DNA of 64,000 bases from Tolypocladium sp. Sup5 PDA-1 (lineage: Eukaryota > Ascomycota > Sordariomycetes > Hypocreales > Ophiocordycipitaceae): assembly GCA_000750105.3 (NCBI GenBank), contig JPHH03000061.1:124001-188000 (forward strand), written 5' to 3'. Shown one piece after another: positions 53,724 through 64,000 of the stretch. Position numbers and translations under genes: made by a program. The number at the start of each line of letters is the position of its first letter. Within the stretch, counting starts at the first letter, position 1. The notes beneath the pieces were generated by a model that was given only the letters and a program-made list of their open reading frames with translations, did no database searches and was not told the DNA's origin.

Positions 53724-56145
53724 TTACATCACGCCGTTTATCGTAGCCGGCTGGCTGATGGTCATCGGCATGCTGAGAGTTTGTAGGCTGTTGAACGTCT
53801 GATTCTGGCTCATGTTGGGATTTACGCCGTGCGATGATGAAGCCGAGTCGGCAGAGGAGTTGAGCGATCCAGGCACATACGCCATCTCGGAAGTTGGCGA
53901 TGCCTCTTCCAGCGAACCAAGCTGGTCCTCGCCGGACATGTCTTCCTCCTCTTCGGCCGACATATTGAAAGAGCCATCGCCGCCATCCTCACGGCTGTGG
54001 GTACGCTTGTGTCTATGATCAAACACGCGTTAGTACTTGCTGCAAGACTACGGTTGCAGGGTGCTGTCGTTCTGGATGCTGCGGATTCGCTAAAGCTTGC
54101 GGCACAGCCAGAGTTGGTTTTGACAAAGGAAAGACAGTTAAGGAAAATGAGGGATCATACTGTGCAAGATTGTCCGATCTGGAGAATGCTTTGCTACAAT
54201 GTGGGCAGATGTAGGGCTTTTCTTGTGTGTGTGTTCTCACATGTCTATGGTTTCAAGTCAGATTCCGGCACGGTAGGTGTATATTGACAAAAGAAACGTC
54301 AGATTGCTTCTTACCGCTTCAGGTGCTCGAGACGCTTGAAAAGGCGGCCGCAGGTTGGAATGGGGCACGAGTGAGACTTGTGAGGGTATGGCCCGAGCTC
54401 CATGGCGGTGGCCGAACGTGCACGGCGGACCACGCCGTTTGGACCAGACAGAGTCCGGCGATGGTCCTTGATGGAGCCGTCGCCAGAGTAATCATCCGCA
54501 TGGGAGTAGTCTTGGAGAGCCATGGGGTTGAGAGCCGGGCTGCCGTCCACGGTGGACAAGGGCGTGCCGTGTCGAGACATGTCAACCATGTCCCCACGCT
54601 GCTGGCTGGTCATTGACGCGCCAGAGGCGCTGTACGACAAGCCGGGAGGCGAGTTGTTGGCCGACTCGTCACCTTCAGCTAGCGGGCCAACCGAAGCAGA
54701 CACAGACCTCCTGAGGTCCGAAGGTCGGTGGGCGGCATTGTTCGTGACCGGCGGGGCAGCCATTGCCGACATAGCGGGCGGGATGGATGAACGCCGTCTT
54801 CTCTGCTTATATGTCGGCGATCCTTCAATCACAGAGTAGACGTTGTTTGTACCATAGGGTCGATTGAACTGGGATCCAGCCATATTGGACGGAGGGAGCT
54901 GGACCATGCCATTGAGGCCGTTCATGTTGGACATGTGGTCCGGGATGGCAGAGTAAAGGCCCGTCTCTTCGTTTGCAATGTAGGCAGGTTCGCCCGCCAT
55001 GCCCAGAGCTTGCTGGGGAGGCGTGATGGGCTCGAACGAGATGCCGCGGTTGCTGTAGTCCTCGTATTGCGAAGAGACGAATGAAGGGGCGGGCGAGTAC
55101 TCCAGGCCGTAGGCTGGCATTGAGGCGTGTCGCTGGTGGCCGTGGGTGATTGGCACGCCATTCTGGTTGTATTGAACACGCGTGAAATCAGGGTCCCTCT
55201 TGACCGGCTGAGCCTGTTGAGGTACGGCGGCCTGCATCGGCATCGAATCGTATGGCACCATTGCGTCCATCCCATCCGCTAAAGGGGGCATCGACTGTGG
55301 CATCATGTTGGGGGGGGGAGGCATCGAGTCCATGGTCCTCATGACTGGCGACGTGGACTGGCTCTGGGAAAAGGAAGCCTGTTGTTGGGCGTTGAAAGAG
55401 GACGAGTTGGCTTGTTGCGTCTTGGTCAGCTGCTCGTACAGCGACTGAGACGAGTCGTACTGGAACGACAAGGCAGGTTCGCTAACGGCGACGGTGGTGG
55501 CCTCTTGTCCCATCTTCTCTCGCTTCAGGTCGCGCTCAAGCGCGTCCAAAAACAGGCGGTCGTGCGGCACGCTGTACCAGTAGAAGACCTTTTGCTTCTT
55601 CTGCGTTCGAATGCAGTTGTTCTTGTAGAGGAAGTCGAGGAAAGCGCTCTTTGGCTCTTCCAGCGAGGCGTCCGTTCCAGACTTGAGGTTTCGCAGGTCC
55701 GAAAAGATGCCCTCCTCGAACTTCTTGGAATTCTTGACCGGGCGACCAAAGGCCTGGAATCTAAAGGAAAGGCATCGTACAATGTCGGTACCCGAAATGT
55801 GGAAGAGGTTGTTCCTGGATACCCGTTAGTCCCCCGGCCCACGTGTTTCGATGCCGTTCTCGTAGCCACTTACCACAACACGCACGAAACGTACTCGCCC
55901 GTTGGCAGGAGAAATCGGCGAATGTACTGATCGGGCTGCCAATCGACAGGGGCAGAGATGAGGAAGTATTTCACTGCCTCCAGTGTCAGATGCAACCCGT
56001 TTCGAGGAACGACGCCGCAAGACTCACGGTTGTCAACCTGTTGGAGAGCGACCTGAGCATCGTGCGGCAATGCCTGCTGCGCTTCGGTGCTCAGCATGAA
56101 AGTTTCGGGCTTCTGAGGCGCCATGGTTGCGTGTTGAGAGTACAT
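53724..56145 (-). CDS. ste12: Ste12 transcription factor (STE domain plus two C2H2 fingers)
   Basis: Five exons (56028-56145, 55874-55973, 54315-55814, 54161-54244, 53724-54012) give 696 residues. Start MYSQHATMAPQKPE is family-typical. The STE homeodomain-like DNA-binding region runs from about 40 to 155: LKYFLISAPVDWQPDQYIRR, CVLW-NNLFHISGTDIVRC, RFQAFGRPVKNSKKF, KQKVFYWYSVPHDRLF. A long Gln/Pro/Ser region follows, then fingers HSCPIPTCGRLFKRLEHLKR-HVRTH and YICPHCSKAFSRSDNLAQ-HKRTH. Ste12 is the nuclear target of the Fus3/Kss1-type MAP kinase and controls mating, hyphal fusion and, in pathogens, penetration. Introns are 54, 59, 70 and 148 nt. Exon 4 is 84 nt, divisible by three, and holds most of both finger joints (see findings). 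Confidence 0.96.
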
Positions 56146-59100
56146 GGTGGTGCGCTTCGTCCACCGGCGGTGGGACAGGAGGCGTGGCCCCGGGGGGGAG
56201 AGAGTCGCGCAAACGTGGCCTAAGAAGCTCAGGGCGAGTAGAAGAGTCGCCGATATTTACAGTTGGCGGTCCCTGATACTCGGTTGTCCTCCAGCAACAA
56301 GGGGCGGAGGCGTGGTTGGCGAACGTGTGGTTGCGTCGACCTGGTAATGCGTTTGGGAATCGTGAGAGGCGCTGCCTGGTTGGGTGAAAGAGGGAATGCG
56401 TCTACAGAAGGTGACGATGCGGAGAGAATATTCGAGACCAGCCCGGATAGATGATAGAATTGCTGCACTCGGCGAGGCAAGACCCAGCAACTGCGTCAAG
56501 CGAGCGATGGGTTCGAGTCGGAGGGAGTGCGGTTGGCCGTCGAGGCGTTGGAGGAGGATGGGTTGAAGCCGAGGCTTCGCGCGCGAAGCTCGACGGGACG
56601 GAAACGAATTAAAGGTGCAAAGAAGGCGAAGGCACGGTCAACAACACACGACGTCACCAGCCCGAGGAGGTTCGCAGCCCGTCAATCAGCCAGCTGGTTT
56701 TCGTTGCGGGAACGAGGGCGTGCGACGACGGACGGGGTTGGGGGCGGCGGTGGGTGCGACGACGTGGCTCGAGAAGGGAAAGAAAAGGAGCAGCAGGTCA
56801 ACAACGTGCCGGCTCTGGAAGGGAAACGAGAGGAGGGGCTGGGAGAGAAGGGGAATAAGAAGAAACAGAGGAAGAGATTTCAGAACGACGATGGAGAGCG
56901 GGCGACTCGGGGGGCCTGCTGGGGTTTAATGAGGCGGCTACGGTCGTGGCGTTGGAAGCGGGAGCGAGCGCCTGTGCTCAGCGGCGAGCGCTCTGGCAGG
57001 AGGTGGAGGAGGCAGCAGGGGAACGAAGCGTAGCGGTCGGTTGGGTACCACGAGAGCTGGGGGTGGGCAGCAGGGCGCTCGGGTACCTGCCCACCAGCAG
57101 CGCGCGCGTGCTGGGCCTGGAGGGGTTTACAGCGGACCAGCACGCACCAGCAGCGTCCAATCTCGCTCTCCACTCTCTGCATCTATTACTCGTGCGGTCC
57201 ACCCGCAGGTCCCACCCGCAGCCAGCACAATGATCGAGTGCTCAGCAGTTCGTGTGTCGCGTCTCCTCTCCTCTCCTCCCCTCTCCTCTGGTGGTCGGTG
57301 CTAACGAGGGCCTCCCCCCTCCTGGTCCGTCTGCCCTGGCGGGCTCCGTGTTCCCTTGGCCAGGGATGCGCCTAGGTGGAGTGGGGAGACGAGGGCGTGG
57401 TGGTGGGGTCTCAATGCTCGCCATCCATGCCTCCCAGCTTCGGTCCACGGCTCTCTCTCTGGCTGGCCGTCTCTCTGCGCGCGCCAGACCCAGTGCTGCT
57501 TGCGCCAGAGCTGCCATTGCCGGTCGAGTTGCGCCCTTTTTCGTGCAGATGGCCGGCACTGGGGAGTCACGGACTGGACGTACCTCCCACCACCACTGCT
57601 GCAAGTCCTGGCCACAACCCGACGATGCCAGCCTGTGGAACGGCGTCGACCGACCGTGGCTTTGCCTCTGAGCACAGGCCAGATGCTGGCTGCTGCAGGC
57701 GCACAGAGGCTCGCTCCGTGCGATGCTATTCTAATCAGCGTCGGTGGGAATCCTGCCGGTTTGTCAACAACCCACCAGAGGCTATCGAGCGCTCGTTCCC
57801 CCTTGCCCGGCTAGTCGCACGCCCCTCGCAGACAGCATTCGGAGCAGACTGACTGACTGGGCAAAGTGGAAGGGGACAGCAACAATACCATCAATCATGG
57901 CTGTTCTGCCTCGTCCTCGTCCTCGTGCTTCTCACCAGGCCGTCGCTGATCTCCCTGCCCGTCATTCGGGCTCACGAGGCATCAGCTTGGCAAAGCCTTG
58001 GCCACTCGGCGGTTCGTGAGACGACGGCATGGGCCAATCCGCTCCGGGGATCTGGAGTCGTCCGCACAGCCAGGCCCGGAGGGGCGGCGACTGGCCGACG
58101 AGGAGAATGGCCCGGCCATGGCCGGACCAAGCGTGTACGCCTGTTGGCGCACTTTGTGATTGTTGTCCAACATGTACTTCGTAGTCAGCACGCACAGAAG
58201 TCGACTGACAAGAATAAACTGCCCATGTTGTGCAGGGCAGACCCCAGTCGGCATGAATCACCCACAGCTGGTAAGAGCAGCGACCTCTGGACAGGGATGG
58301 CTGGCCTCGCAGGGTGGCTGCACAACTCAGCGTTCACAATTCGAATGGCCGTGCTTGCCAACCTCTTGTGGTGATGAGCACGGCGACTGGTCGTCAGACG
58401 GTCGTTGCGAGGCGGGGCTTCGAGATTGCGCTTCAGTGATAGCTTCTCTGAGTGCAGGTGATTTCGATCATAGACACTGTCACCGACAGACCAGTCCGGC
58501 GAACAGACGCAAGAGAGAACGAGTGCAAGAGAAACGCTTGGCTTTTGTCCGTTTACAGAAGGTCATGGGCTTTTAATGTGACTGTCTCTCCCTGTTACGG
58601 ACTACGCCGAACCAATTTCCAAGGCCCAGTACTGCTTTGTCCACGGCGACTTTCGCTGCCCTGTTCCTCAAAAGCAAGCTGCTCTACGGAGTACGACTAC
58701 GAACTTCGTCGCACCTGTGCTAACAACTGAGATTGATAAGTCATGTTTGCTCCGTGCCTGTGCCCCGAGATTAATTCGGCCCCGCTGCCCTCTTCTGTGG
58801 ATGATTTCGGAAGTCAACGCGACTGGAAACTACTCGTACGAGTACGTGCTTGGACATTTTCTACGGCGTATCTCGGCTACACAGACGCGCTCAGGTATAT
58901 GTATTCCGTGCGCATGCACTCATATGAACAACATCAAAACGTGCTCTCGATGCGTACTTCGTAGATGTGTATCTAGGCAAGTTCACTTGTTTGGGAAGTT
59001 ACGGTTCGCGTTTCGCGGTGAAGACCGACCGGTCTAGGCTTCCTTCCCATCCGGCCCGGGACTCCACGGCCCGGGAGGCGTCACTTCTCGAGCCAACACC

Positions 59101-62100
59101 ATGGGTGAGAGCCTCCGTCTTTCTCTTCTCCCATCAATCTCCTTGGCTCGGTGCGAAAACGACAGGTCGCTGACCCCATGTCCACAGTTGCACAGCTGTC
59201 GTCTACTGTGCAAGTGCCCGGCCGCATCGCACCGAACGGGGCTCGCGCTCCGGCGCCGCTTTTGCGCCTTTGCGGCATGGTAGACGAGGATGGCGGGCAG
59301 GCCCAAGCCAATGGTGGCCCGTGGCTGGCGCGTTGGCACGCAGACCCCTGCGCCTTCGAAGCGGGAAGAGAGGACCTGTTCAAGATGAAACACGCCTGGT
59401 GCAATGCTTCAGAGTCGCTCCCCTGTGCCAGGTTCCGACGCTAACTGTACCCGCCCTCTGAGTGGCCGCTTCAGATGTCGCACGCCCCTCCATCTCCACG
59501 CGCCAACGCAGGTTGGCAGGAGGCCCGTTGGACTCCGACGTCGTTGATGAGCCCATCGATGGGGCACGCCGAGGTGGTGCATTCGATTCGATCGCATAGG
59601 TTTTACCCATCCACCATTCACTCGCAGAAAGCCAACTGTCAAAAGTCGCGGGGCTGGTCGGTATGCAACGCAGGAACGCGATTCTCTCTGCTGGTCCAAG
59701 GGAAAGAATCTCTCCACGAAGATCTCTTCTGCCGCTCTGGTCGTAACTGCCACCCAGCATCGTTCAACGGACGCCGGCGTCGATGCTGCGAGTATGGTCC
59801 GACCAAGCGGTAGACGTCGGCAGCAGCGCCGTAACACCGTCGGACAAAGACACGGTTGCTATGGGGCACCTGCACTTGCAACAACATCCAGTTGGGGAAG
59901 ACTGGATCTGCTCCGCTTCTGGGGCAGGTGTGGATTCTGCGGTTGTTTGCATGACTTATACACCTCCTCTACCTATGGGAAACAGGCCCCAATGACCTGC
60001 GAGCGACCAGCAGTTTTCAAGTTTTCAGGCAGGCAAGAAGTCTCCCTGTTGTCCGGGCTGGGGTCGGCGCGAGCATTCGCATGCTTGGGAGCCCGTCCCC
60101 AGCCGCCTCGATGCCCATTGGGTGTAGGGTAGGAAACGGCCAAGCCCAAACAGAAATGTCGAAACAACTGGCTGTTGGCTATCTGGAGTTACAGTACGGA
60201 TTACAGTAAACGATCACTTCCAGCCGCTATCTCTCACCCCAACCATGGTCGCAACGGACTACTAGCGGGTGTTCTTGGCTCATAGCAACCATGATGGATT
60301 GTTTGATCTTTGTGGGCTCAGCTTCTGAAACACCATCGCTTCGTGCCTGTTCATCCCGCCCGTGCCGGTCGAAAACATTCTTGACCGCGCGCTCGGGGCG
60401 ACGACACCAGCAACGTCGCCGGCCGGGCGCCAGCAACCGCTGTGGGAACAACGGCTTTGTTTCCTGTCGACGGGAGCTTTGGCCACGGCGGCTGGGCTAG
60501 CGTGCAAAGACTACCGTGTGCCCTGCCGCTGCGTCCCGAACCATCGGCTCACCGTGATGGCATCTGCAAAACCCCTTTGCAATTTAAATTAAAAAAAAAA
60601 AAAAAAAGGCGCGCCCCAGCATGTGTGAGAACGACTGAGCGGCGCTGGCCTGCGCGCGCAGTGGCCCTAGCCGCAGCCCAGAGAGAGACGCCAACCGATG
60701 CCGGGAACGAAACGAGCAGACGATGCAGATCCGCATACCACGCCAGGAGAAGTTGGCGGGCAAGAACAACGGCAGAGCCGCCGCCTTGATGGATGGACTG
60801 GACTGCCTGCTCTGGCACCGACAGTATGATGGCGTGACGCTCGCCAATCTGAAAGCACAGGCATGGATGGATGGATGGCATGGTGTGCCCTACTCGTACT
60901 GCGCAACCACAAAACACACCAGCCGGAGGCTCTCGAAGCTGACAGGACCGGTTTCAGAACGACCAGTTGTGCCAAAATTAGGCTAAGCTTCAGCTGCCGG
61001 AGCCAATCAACAGCGTGAAGAGCTCCCCTGCAACCGACGTCCAGTCAGGGACCGGGATGATCCTCGGCGACTCCCTGTCGATTGGGTCTCATGGAATCGC
61101 GCTGGTAGTCGCCTGTGGCATCTGGCTGCCTCTTCCCGCCTTGCTTACCAGTCAAACGATGTTTGTCGCTTCATCGACCGTTATAATTAGCAAAGCCGGT
61201 CTGTCTCTGGTCGAGTGTATAGGCCGGGCGTAGCCAGGAATAGTAGCAGCAACGGGTCGGGGGTGAAACCCGAAAGCCATGTGGTCGCCGCAACCGTGGC
61301 CGGTGTTCAACGTCGGTTTTCAACGTCAGTGGATGATTCCAATAACTTGGCCCCTTCCTTGTACAGGAAACAACCACCACAAGGGTCTTGGACCAAACCC
61401 AGGAGACAGGAACTCGACTTGCTGGGCGCCAAACCGAGGGCGAGGGAACAAGTTTCTCGAAATAGCGTTTGTTTCACTGGCAGGGCCAGGATCTAAATGA
61501 CAGCAGCTTACTCTCCTAGCCTGTTTGCCTGTCAACGGTCTTCCCCTCGTTGAACAAGACTGCCTGCATTGATCATCGTCAGTGATCCGCAGGAGGACTT
61601 GACACCACCACCGTCGTCATCACATCGACGTCTGCCGCCTCCTACGACCGACTTGCTTCCCTTCCCCGAACTAATGCAAGAAAGAGTCGGCGGTCGCTCT
61701 CCACGGTCCTCTGGTGTTTTAGTTTCTCGGGCTGCATATTCCGTCGGGTGCCTTTTTTGGCTTCCCGCTATCCAACGCACGCTCCCCCGCCCCATTGCGG
61801 CTCTAGCCAGATCTCGCATCGAGCTCCGTTCGCGAGGCTGATACCAACTGAAGAACCTGAAACAATCCCAAGTCCCTCGGCCTGCGAAACATCACCCATG
61901 GACCTCCACCGCCGCCTCCACCGTCACCACCGTTGTCGACATGATGGTGGTCATGGGCCATTCCCATTGGCGTGCCTTGCATGAACTCTCCGACTGTTGA
62001 TCGCCCACACACCCACGAAGCCAGGCACAAAGCACACTAAATCGGGGGCTTCGACATTCGCTTAGTTTACTGCGGGGTGCCAGCCATCACCACGGACTTC

Positions 62101-64000
62101 CTTCGCTCTCGCTCTCCATGCCAGGGGTCACTTGGCAAACTATGGTCACTACGGACTAGAGTTCTGTAGGCTGGGCCATGGCGCCCTTGCCATGCAACTG
62201 CCACGCACAAGTCGAAACTTTGTCCCCGCGACGCTGTCATCATGAAACGAGCGAGGGTCTGTCTCAGCCTTGTTCTGGAAGGGCCGTCAAGACTCAAGAC
62301 GGGCATGGAGCCCGAATCGTCGGCCTCTGATTTGAATACTGCCCGGATGTTTGTCGGGAAGCCCCAACTCGGGTATCGCTCATCCAAAGTGCCCAGAGTT
62401 TCATGCCGTTGACAGGTCGGCTGAGCAATGGTGAGGATCTACGGCTGGGCGAGCTTGTCAGCATAACGTTCTGCGGTGGGTTAGACGGCGATCTGTTGCA
62501 ACTCTCCGTCTCTTTGGCAGCCGCCGGCAGGATTCTGATGCTGGCAAGAAGTTGCCGCAGTATACGGGCCGAAGTCAACGCCCATTCTCGGTTTCTCAAA
62601 CCGCCCTCGGCGCCCTCCGCAGCCCTTCGACTCATGGCAGACAGGCGGCTCCATGGGGTCTCGTATAGTGGGCCCTAACTGTCGCCATCTGCACGGGCAG
62701 ACGGGGTAGGGTCCGAAGCATATGTAGTATGACACCTGGTTATGGCCTCCGATCGTTCAACTTACCACCCTGATATGACAGGTTGCGTTAACCCCTTGCG
62801 CGGCATAATGATCGCAGAGCGCTACGGCTTGTCATTCGTGGAACGGGCGATGGTAAACTTGACACGTAAGAAAGCGCCGGAGGCCAATACACTCTCCCTC
62901 GTGCCGTTCAAGATTTGTCGTAAATGATGGGTCTAAATAAGAGGGAAGCAAGCGTTTCAGAGTTACCGCCCGAGCGGTCGGCGTCCATCTGATGCAAGCA
63001 ACGAGTTGCCGGACCAGGGCCATTGGGTCCGCGGTGTGGACATTCGCGCGTACTCGTAGCTTCTTTGTCACCCGCTTTCCGACGTCTTTCGGGCTGAGGC
63101 CAAGCGTCGTCGTTGTTTTCCCCGTTGCCGGTGGGCGGGAATACGTGCGGTTGACGACAACCGGGTACGTGCGACGTCCAAGCTGTCGGCTACGTTCCGA
63201 TCCTTGTTTCACGGGTTCGTAGCTTACACATACGGGACCTCTCTTTCTTGCTTTGTTCCTTATCTTTCTCCTTCCGTATGTTTTGCTTTCCAACATCAGA
63301 GAAAGACGAGAACAGGAAGCCACCCGCCGGGTAGCCTCCCGTCCGCCTCTGAAACCACACACAGACTGTCCTCCTCGCCGTCGAGTCCGCCCATGCCCTG
63401 GTCCCTGGCGCATAAACGCCGTTGCTCCACCACCTCGTGCCGTTGGCCGATTCGCCGTACCGTACATTGCCGCCTCGACGGGCGGGCCACTGAGCACTCG
63501 CCATCGCTCCATAGCTCAGATGCCGGAGTTTATGCCGTTGAATGGGAATGTGGTGGCGAGCCGGCCCCGTTGAAGGCAACGGCACACACACACACACTCA
63601 ACCAGAAAACTGGTATTTCGTCCTTCGTACTCGTACAGCGGCCCGACAGCGGAGAATAGTCCGACATGTCAATCCCAGCACCTGTCAGCCTGTTTGATCG
63701 CCTGGGCTGGGTGATCGGTGCGCGCAATGCCTTGGAGGGCGGCGCGCGGAGGTGCGGTGTGCGTTCCCCGACGAGGTTGTTTTTAGCGAGCGATGGCGAT
63801 GCTGTGCATTGGTGCTTGTGCGGTGAAACTCGTGTGTGGTTCGTGGTATGACATTGCTCTATGCGTTGGGGGGGGAGTAGGAAGGGTCCGTGTATAGAGG
63901 TTTGTTCTCTCAAGCCGGCTGGTGGACGGGTTGACGGGCATTTTGTATAGGGTAGCTTGTAGATACGGGGGTTTATGCTTCCATGGCCTGCAGCCGTTCG
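56146..64000. other. 7.9-kb gene-free region upstream of ste12
   Basis: Neither strand has an ORF with domain character or a convincing exon chain. The segment next to ste12 should be its promoter and leader. Features: CT tracts (57264-57293), an A17 run (60591-60607), ATGG repeats (60864-60880), a tacggagta nonamer (58685-58693) and four TGAAACA/TGTTTCA heptamers. A gene that starts beyond the window cannot be excluded. Confidence 0.5.
60591..60607. repeat. A17 homopolymer
   Basis: Seventeen A residues after caatttaaatt and before ggcgcgcc. It is the only such run in the window; it may be the end of an old retroposed copy or only a microsatellite. Confidence 0.8.

Noticed and set aside
56505..56525. 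gggttcgagtcgg, resembling a tRNA T loop
   Set aside because: T stem does not pair and there is no upstream A box.
63580..63600. (CA)n run near the window end as a satellite or telomeric repeat
   Set aside because: Only a short cacacacacaca run; no TTAGGG arrays are present, so there is no sign of a telomere.

Overview
The window is nuclear DNA of a filamentous ascomycete, most likely of the order Hypocreales (Sordariomycetes). It is GC-rich. Genes carry short GT-AG introns (mostly 42-90 nt) with CTRAY-type branch sites. Characteristic proteins include a Ste12 with C2H2 fingers, a cell-wall-integrity MEK and the thymine 7-hydroxylase / uracil-5-carboxylate decarboxylase pair. I cannot name the species from sequence alone. 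Twenty-six protein-coding loci are supported. No tRNA, rRNA, intact transposon or CRISPR was seen.

1-9.2 kb: 3' end of PAF1 (transcription elongation); a GT90/CAP10 glycosyltransferase; two ribosomal-protein genes (rps22, rps12) transcribed divergently from one short promoter; a Par14-type prolyl isomerase; an SRA/YDG-domain gene that looks broken; a small NTF2/SnoaL-like protein. 9.5-18.7 kb: Pus7 pseudouridine synthase, the MAP kinase kinase Mkk1, a small secreted cysteine-rich protein in an AT-rich pocket, and the Dbp8 RNA helicase. 18.7-26.3 kb: mostly gene-poor, holding one Ecm13-like gene.

26.3-41.4 kb is the most accessory-looking stretch: Iba57 (mitochondrial Fe-S assembly), a DUF2235 hydrolase with an unresolved splice junction, a DNAJC17/Cwf23-like J-protein, a head-to-head thymine-salvage pair, an APH-fold kinase-like protein, an FAD monooxygenase with an in-frame TAG, the fatty-acid elongation dehydratase Phs1, and an alpha/beta-hydrolase. 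The thymine pair forms a two-enzyme route: thymine is oxidised to 5-carboxyuracil and then decarboxylated to uracil.

41.9-56.1 kb returns to core nuclear functions: the Snf2/Sth1-type remodeler ATPase, Wdr70, Swc5 (SWR1 complex), Faf1 (40S processing) and Ste12. From 56.1 kb to the end (7.9 kb) I find no convincing gene.

Exon junctions were worked out by hand from splice signals, reading-frame continuity and family knowledge. No alignment or database search was run. The points most worth a second look are three interrupted genes (SRA, FAD monooxygenase, DUF2235), the thymine pair, the cysteine-rich secreted protein, an 84-nt in-frame cassette exon through the Ste12 zinc fingers, and the dispersed short palindromes in intergenic DNA.
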